From contig LKUH01000030.1 in assembly GCA_001412425.1 (NCBI GenBank), positions 1 through 10,768 on the forward strand: a stretch of 10,768 bases of DNA, given 5' to 3'. A model generated the notes under the pieces. The model did no database searches. It saw only the letters and a program-made list of their open reading frames with translations, and was not told the origin of the DNA. A program made the translations under genes and the position numbers. Every line of letters begins with the position of its first letter. Position 1 is the first letter of the stretch. Positions 6,343-10,768 of the stretch are shown in pieces. The stretch is from Candidatus Cloacimonas sp. SDB. GTDB taxonomy: Bacteria; Cloacimonadota; Cloacimonadia; Cloacimonadales; TCS61.

Positions 6343-8289
6343 ATGAAAACAAAGAAAGATGAAAAACTATCAACTTCCCGAAATCTTGATATCCTTTCTT
6401 TTCTTGATCAGGATGAAAAAAAAGATCTGCTGCGCCTGCTCACAGCCGGATCGGTTGATGATGGGAAATCTACTCTTATAGGAAGGCTGCTCTTCGATAG
6501 TAAAAGACTGTATGAAGATCAACTGGCTGCACTGGAAAGGGACAGCAAAAGAGTGGGACATGCCGGAGAGGAGATAGATTATGCTCTCCTGTTAGATGGA
6601 CTGAAAGCAGAAAGAGAACAGGGAATTACCATTGATGTGGCTTATCGTTATTTTTCCACGAATAAAAGAAAATTCATCATTGCCGACACACCCGGGCATG
6701 AACAATACACCCGTAATATGGTAACCGGAGCTTCAACTGCCAATCTGGCTATTCTGCTGGTGGATGCCGAGAAAGGTATTACTACTCAGACCAAGCGTCA
6801 TACTTTTATTGTTTCGCTGCTGGGAATCAAACACGTTATACTGGCAGTCAATAAAATGGATCTGGTAGATTACGATGAAGAAGGTTTCAATCGGATCTGC
6901 AAGGAATATAAGGAATTCATTATCAGACTTAACATTCCTGATCTCCACTTCATTCCTCTTTCTGCTTTGAAAGGCGATAATGTGGTGGACAGAACCGAGA
7001 ATCTTGCCTGGTACAATGGTCCAACCATGTTGAATCTGCTGGAAACAATTCAGGTCAGTTCCGATAACAATTTTATTGATCTGAGATATCCGGTACAATA
7101 TGTGCTGCGCCCCGACAACAAATTTCGAGGTTTCAGTGCCCAGGTTGCTTCTGGTATAATTCGTAAAAATGATGAGATAATGGTGCTTCCTTCCCGCCGA
7201 AGAAGCAGGATTAAAAATATCGTAACTTATGACGAAGAAATAGAATATGCCTTTCCACCCCAATCTGTAACAGTTACTTTGGAGGATGAGATTGATATCA
7301 GCCGCGGAGATATGCTGGTTCATCCCAATAATTTACCTCGTATTGAACGTCAGTTCGAAGCCATGCTGGTATGGATGGATGAAATTCCTCTGGATTCAGG
7401 TAAACAATTTTTACTGAAGCATACTTCCAATTATACCAAAGCCCGGCTGGATAAGATACGCTATAAGCTGGATGTTAACACTCTGCATAAACAGGATGCA
7501 GATATTCTGCATTTGAATGAAATCGGCAGAATAGTTATCACCACTGCAAGACCGATCTATTTTGATCCTTATAGTAAAAATAAAACGACAGGATCCTTGA
7601 TCTTGATAGATCCCATTACTAATAATACCTGCGCTGTAGGCATGATAATTGACCGGGTTTCGCAGGATGATATGCCCAGCCGAATCACAGATACCGATCG
7701 TCAGACGATTTATGCTGACACAAGTTTGATCCCCGTAAAATTACGCGAACAGAAATACCGGCAGAAAGGCGCTACTATCTGGATCACCGGGTTGCATGGT
7801 TCTGGTAAGAAAGAACTTGCCTACACCCTGGAAAAGGAACTTTTCAACAGCGAATATAAAACAGTTTTACTGGACGGCAGCAGTATTCGATCCGGTCTTT
7901 CCAGAGAACTTGATTTTACTGCGTCCGATCGGGCTGAACACCTGCGCCGGGTTGCTGAAGTAAGCCGCATGCTCAATGATCAGGGTTTGCTGACCATCTG
8001 CAATTTTATATCTCCCACCGATAGAATCAGGCGGCAGATTGCTGAGATAATCGGGAAAGAACGTTTTTACCTGATCTATGTGGATGCTACGCTGGAGTAT
8101 TGCAAAAAACATACTTCCAGAGAACTGTATAAAAAAGCTGAAGCGGGAGAGCTTAAACATATTCCAGGAATTGATCTTAGATATGAAATTCCAGCCCAAC
8201 CTGATCTCATCGCTGATCCTCACAAATTAGAAGAAAATGTGCAGGAAATAATTAACCTGCTGCGTGATAAAGGAATAGTGTGGAAGTAG
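6343..8289 (+). CDS. cysN: sulfate adenylyltransferase subunit 1 CysN with a degenerate C-terminal APS-kinase-like domain
   Basis: This 648-residue protein is organised like CysNC/NodQ. Residues 1-465 form the CysN GTPase: G1 GSVDDGKST (36-44), GITID (94-98), DTPGHEQY (115-122), NKMD (170-173) and SALKG (207-211), followed by EF-Tu-like beta-barrel domains. All GTP-binding motifs are intact, so it should power CysD. Residues 476-648 resemble CysC, but key positions are altered. Walker A reads GLHGSGKKE (483-491), so the Mg2+-binding Ser/Thr is Lys490. DGDNVR has become DGSSIR (511-516), losing the catalytic second Asp. RKENIRR has become RAEHLRR (530-536). FISPYR is FISPTDR (555-561). The general fold signature (DR, LYKKAEAGEL, IPGIDLRYE) remains. 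With an intact CysC in the same operon, this domain is probably not a working kinase and may bind APS or PAPS as a regulator. AGGA (6330-6333) supports ATG 6343. Confidence 0.92.
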   Translation: MKTKKDEKLSTSRNLDILSFLDQDEKKDLLRLLTAGSVDDGKSTLIGRLLFDSKRLYEDQLAALERDSKRVGHAGEEIDYALLLDGLKAEREQGITIDVAYRYFSTNKRKFIIADTPGHEQYTRNMVTGASTANLAILLVDAEKGITTQTKRHTFIVSLLGIKHVILAVNKMDLVDYDEEGFNRICKEYKEFIIRLNIPDLHFIPLSALKGDNVVDRTENLAWYNGPTMLNLLETIQVSSDNNFIDLRYPVQYVLRPDNKFRGFSAQVASGIIRKNDEIMVLPSRRRSRIKNIVTYDEEIEYAFPPQSVTVTLEDEIDISRGDMLVHPNNLPRIERQFEAMLVWMDEIPLDSGKQFLLKHTSNYTKARLDKIRYKLDVNTLHKQDADILHLNEIGRIVITTARPIYFDPYSKNKTTGSLILIDPITNNTCAVGMIIDRVSQDDMPSRITDTDRQTIYADTSLIPVKLREQKYRQKGATIWITGLHGSGKKELAYTLEKELFNSEYKTVLLDGSSIRSGLSRELDFTASDRAEHLRRVAEVSRMLNDQGLLTICNFISPTDRIRRQIAEIIGKERFYLIYVDATLEYCKKHTSRELYKKAEAGELKHIPGIDLRYEIPAQPDLIADPHKLEENVQEIINLLRDKGIVWK

Positions 8290-8330
8290 ATATATTGTAT
8301 CAAATTACCTGAAATATCAGAAGCCAAAAA

Positions 8331-8344
8331 CAATTGACAAATAA
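8331..8344 (+). repeat. copy 2 of the 14-base sequence shared with the cysQ upstream region
   Basis: CAATTGACAAATAA is identical to 3734-3747 and again contains TTGACA (8334-8339). It lies in the 139-base gap between cysN and ugd, about 85 bases before the ugd ATG, where a new promoter would be expected. A convincing -10 is not visible at normal spacing. Confidence 0.45.
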
Positions 8345-8378
8345 ACTAGGGGCAGAAACTTCAAATTTGTTTTTAGTG

Positions 8379-8392
8379 AAATTCATGAATTT
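8379..8392. repeat. 14-base perfect palindrome upstream of ugd
   Basis: AAATTCATGAATTT equals its own reverse complement. It lies 36 bases before the ugd ATG and downstream of the TTGACA-containing repeat, a fitting place for an operator. Short AT-rich palindromes are common by chance in such DNA, so support is limited. Confidence 0.3.
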
Positions 8393-8417
8393 TCTAATTG
8401 TTTAAGATAATTATACT

Positions 8418-8423
8418 GAGGAG
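8418..8423 (+). promoter_or_regulatory. Shine-Dalgarno sequence that sets the ugd start at ATG 8429
   Basis: GAGGAG ends five bases before ATG 8429. An in-frame GTG at 8423 overlaps this site and would add two residues before the usual MKIAVIGTGYVG amino end of the family, so ATG 8429 is the better start. Confidence 0.75.
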
Positions 8424-8428
8424 TGATT

Positions 8429-9751
8429 ATGAAAATTGCAGTAATCGGAACGGGTTATGTTGGTCTGGTAACTGGTACCTGCTTTGCTGAGATGGGCAAC
8501 AATGTGATCTGTGTCGACACTGACGTACAGAAGATCAATATGCTTAATAGCGGTAAGGTTCCTATCTGGGAACCCGGATTGGAAGAGATGATCCAACGCA
8601 ATTCTGCTGGAAAGAGGATACAATTCACCACTGATACGAAATATGCTGTTGAAAATTCCGAAATCTGTTTCATCGCTGTTGGAACTCCTCCCGGTGAAGA
8701 TGGATCCGCTGATCTGCAGTATGTTCTGGCAGTTGCAGAAAGTATTGGTAAGTTCATGAACAAACATCTCATTATAATTGATAAATCAACTGTACCCATC
8801 GGTACGGCAGATAAATTAAAACTTACAATTCAGAAAGAACTGAATAAACGAAATTCTCCACTTACTTTTGATGTTGTTTCTAATCCGGAATTTCTGAAAG
8901 AAGGTGATGCCATTAACGATTCCATGAAGCCGGACAGGGTTGTGGTGGGAACAGATAGTGAAAAATGTGCTGAGATACTGAAAGAACTATATGCTCCCTT
9001 CTGCCGCACCCGCGATAAACTGATTATCATGTCTGTACGCTCTGCTGAAATGACAAAATATGCCGCCAATGCTATGCTGGCGACGAAAATTTCTTTTATG
9101 AATGATATTGCCAACCTCTGCGAACTGGTTGGGGCAGACGTGAATGAAGTCAGGCAGGGTATAGGATCCGACTCGCGGATAGGATATAAGTTCATTTATC
9201 CTGGAGTGGGATACGGGGGAAGCTGCTTTCCAAAAGATGTTAAAGCCCTTATAAAAATCGCAGAAGAAGTTGGTTTAAAATCACGCCTCCTGCAGGCTGT
9301 TGAAGCCGTTAATGAAGATCAGAAGAAACTTCTGGCTAAAAAAGTATTTAAACATTTCGGGGAAAACCTTACCGGTAAAACTTTCGCCGTCTGGGGTCTT
9401 TCCTTTAAACCTAAAACAGATGATATGAGGGAAGCGCCTTCACGCGTAATTATAAAAATGCTGATCGACGCCGGCGCTAAAATAGTCGCTTACGATCCTG
9501 TTGCAATGGATGAAGCTAAAAAAGTATTGGGTGACAACCCCGAGATCTCCTATGCTGCAGAGAATTATGAAGCATTGCAGGGTGCCGATGCACTTTTATT
9601 AATAACCGAATGGAACCAGTTTCGTTATCCAGATTTTCCGGCTATTAAAGAACTGTTGAAAGAACCTGTTATATTTGACGGCAGAAATCAATATGATCCA
9701 CAGGAGATGAAGGAACTGGGCTTTACATATTATGGTATCGGCCGCAGTTAG
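8429..9751 (+). CDS. ugd: UDP-glucose 6-dehydrogenase
   Basis: This 440-residue enzyme oxidises UDP-glucose twice with NAD+ to give UDP-glucuronate, the precursor for uronic acids in capsules, exopolysaccharide and LPS. The N-terminal Rossmann motif is MKIAVIGTGYVGLVTGTCFA (1-20), followed by the acidic NAD-ribose position in VICVDTD. Family motifs are GTPPGEDGSADL (85-96), KSTVPIGTAD (119-128), SNPEFLKEGDAI (151-162), EMTKYAANAMLATKISFMN (207-225, Lys210 and Asn214), PGVGYGGSCFPKDV (258-271) with catalytic Cys266, and WGLSFKPKTDDMREAPS in the C-terminal UDP-binding domain. Length matches bacterial Ugd/TuaD (about 430-450). The same fold covers UDP-ManNAc and GDP-mannose dehydrogenases; the overall pattern and the uronate epimerase next door favour UDP-glucose. 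The epimerase gene begins 35 bases after its stop, so the two probably form one operon. Confidence 0.93.
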   Translation: MKIAVIGTGYVGLVTGTCFAEMGNNVICVDTDVQKINMLNSGKVPIWEPGLEEMIQRNSAGKRIQFTTDTKYAVENSEICFIAVGTPPGEDGSADLQYVLAVAESIGKFMNKHLIIIDKSTVPIGTADKLKLTIQKELNKRNSPLTFDVVSNPEFLKEGDAINDSMKPDRVVVGTDSEKCAEILKELYAPFCRTRDKLIIMSVRSAEMTKYAANAMLATKISFMNDIANLCELVGADVNEVRQGIGSDSRIGYKFIYPGVGYGGSCFPKDVKALIKIAEEVGLKSRLLQAVEAVNEDQKKLLAKKVFKHFGENLTGKTFAVWGLSFKPKTDDMREAPSRVIIKMLIDAGAKIVAYDPVAMDEAKKVLGDNPEISYAAENYEALQGADALLLITEWNQFRYPDFPAIKELLKEPVIFDGRNQYDPQEMKELGFTYYGIGRS

Positions 9752-9786
9752 AAGAAACGAATTGTAATTTATTAAAACGAGGGAAA

Positions 9787-10734
9787 ATGAAAATACTGGT
9801 AACAGGTTGTGCAGGATTCATCGGTTCCCACCTTTGTGAAAAATTGTTGGCTTCACATCAGATTGTCGGAATGGACAATTTCTGCGATTTTTATGATCCG
9901 GAAATTAAACGGAACAATATCAGTGGTTTTCTTAAGCACAGGAATTTTCGGCTGGTAGAAGCAGATTTAAGAGAGGTTGAAAGTCTAAACCAGATTTTCT
10001 CCCAAAATAATTTCGATATGGTCATTCACCTGGCAGCCATGGCGGGAGTGAGACCTTCCATAGCTAATCCCAGATTGTATAATGAAGTTAATATTATGGG
10101 AACAATTAACCTGCTGGAAGAATGCAGCAAGAATGATGTCAGGAAATTTATTTTTGCTTCTTCTTCTTCTGTTTACGGGAAAAACAAGCGAATACCATTT
10201 TCTGAATCCGATCCGGTCGATAATCCCATTTCTCCCTATGCTTCTTCCAAGAAAGCCGGAGAACTTATCTGTCATACCTACCATTATCTGGAGAAGATGT
10301 CCATCGCCTGTTTACGCTTCTTTACAGTTTATGGTCCCAGACAGCGTCCTGATCTGGCTATTATTAAATTTATGAGAAAAATCCTGGCTGAGCAGCCTGT
10401 TACTGTTTACGGAGATGGCACAACCAGCAGGGATTATACTTATATAGATGATATAATTGCAGGCGTTATCAGGACAATTGATTTTATCAATTCAGGCTGG
10501 AAATATGAGATATTCAATCTGGGAGAATCTCATTCTATAGAATTAAATGAAATGATCTCTATCCTGGAAAAAGTTACAGGCAAAAAAGCTGTTAAGGAAT
10601 TCCAACCGCTGCAGCCCGGAGATGTTGACATAACCTATGCGGATATAAGTAAAAGTAAAGAGATTCTGGGATACGATCCTCGTACAGATTTTGAGGAAGG
10701 GATCAGAAAAACATTGGAGTGGCTGAAATTATAA
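9787..10734 (+). CDS. NAD-dependent sugar-nucleotide epimerase, probably UDP-glucuronate 4-epimerase
   Basis: This is a 315-residue extended short-chain dehydrogenase. NAD binds at GCAGFIGSHLCEKLL (7-21, GxxGxxG), with DNFCDFYDP (about 36-44) following. HLAAMAGVRPSIANP (about 82-96) is characteristic of UDP-glucuronate 4-epimerases, where GalE usually lacks the GVRPS segment. The catalytic set is the serine cluster SSSSSVYG and YASSKKAGE (YxxxK, about 150-158), then RFFTVYGPRQRPDLAI (about 176-191). With the adjacent ugd, the expected route is UDP-glucose to UDP-glucuronate to UDP-galacturonate for a surface polysaccharide. Epimerases of this group are easily confused with UDP-glucose/UDP-arabinose 4-epimerases, so the exact substrate is inferred. 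GAGGG (about 9779-9783) precedes ATG 9787. Confidence 0.8.
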   Translation: MKILVTGCAGFIGSHLCEKLLASHQIVGMDNFCDFYDPEIKRNNISGFLKHRNFRLVEADLREVESLNQIFSQNNFDMVIHLAAMAGVRPSIANPRLYNEVNIMGTINLLEECSKNDVRKFIFASSSSVYGKNKRIPFSESDPVDNPISPYASSKKAGELICHTYHYLEKMSIACLRFFTVYGPRQRPDLAIIKFMRKILAEQPVTVYGDGTTSRDYTYIDDIIAGVIRTIDFINSGWKYEIFNLGESHSIELNEMISILEKVTGKKAVKEFQPLQPGDVDITYADISKSKEILGYDPRTDFEEGIRKTLEWLKL

Positions 10735-10768
10735 AATTAAAAAATTTCAGCAATTATTTGTTGTTTAA
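10722..10768 (+). terminator. probable intrinsic terminator overlapping the epimerase stop codon
   Basis: GCTGAAATT (10722-10730) is the exact reverse complement of AATTTCAGC (10743-10751). This gives a nine-pair stem with a 12-base AT-rich loop that contains the TAA stop. A T-rich tail (ATTATTTGTTGTTT) follows up to the window edge. The stem has few GC pairs and the T-run is broken, so termination may be partial. It suggests that the ugd-epimerase operon ends here. Confidence 0.5.

Noticed and set aside
6733..7323. Minus-strand 196-codon open frame inside cysN
   Set aside because: It is antisense to intact GTPase motifs, and no motif is seen in its product.
8301..8314. CTGA/TCAG hairpin after the cysN stop as a terminator
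   Set aside because: There are only four pairs and no T-tract follows. The end of the cys transcript is left undecided.
10150..10180. TTC/TCT triplet run in the epimerase gene as a microsatellite
   Set aside because: It encodes the serine cluster before VYG that is normal for this enzyme family, so it needs no repeat explanation.

Overview
The window is a stretch of bacterial chromosome with moderately low GC and standard codons. The organism is Gram-negative: it has a heptose-phosphate kinase for LPS-type heptose, a lipoprotein with a Gram-negative style signal, and surface-sugar nucleotide genes. The phylum cannot be proved from this sequence. The style would fit an FCB-type or uncultured Cloacimonadota-like lineage, but that is a weak guess. 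I see no rRNA, tRNA, CRISPR array, insertion sequence or phage gene.

Layout from left to right: (1) the possible tail of an unidentified membrane protein (1-90). (2) A stand-alone D,D-heptose-7-phosphate kinase (199-1179, +). (3) A convergent two-gene minus-strand operon: a lipoprotein with two Cache-like sensory domains (3505-2570), then an NCS2-type nucleobase permease (2564-1218). (4) A divergent intergenic region (3506-3796) with no evident gene. (5) A plus-strand sulfate-activation operon: a 15-codon upstream ORF that overlaps the start of cysQ, then cysQ, cysC, cysD and a long cysN with an extra C-terminal APS-kinase-like domain (3797-8289). (6) UDP-glucose 6-dehydrogenase (8429-9751) and a UDP-glucuronate 4-epimerase-like enzyme (9787-10734), closed by a hairpin that overlaps the last stop codon.

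How they fit together: CysD/CysN make APS from sulfate and ATP, CysC phosphorylates it to PAPS, and CysQ removes PAP, the by-product when PAPS is used. No APS/PAPS reductase or sulfite reductase lies in the window. The module sits between a heptose gene and two uronic-acid sugar-nucleotide genes. This suggests, without proving it, that PAPS feeds sulfotransferases acting on a surface polysaccharide rather than cysteine synthesis.

The most interesting points are the degenerate APS-kinase domain fused to CysN beside an intact CysC (a candidate PAPS/APS sensor), the short coupled ORF before cysQ, the pairing of a double-Cache lipoprotein with a permease whose key purine-binding positions are altered, and an 18-bp perfect palindrome in the unusual gap between cysD and cysN.
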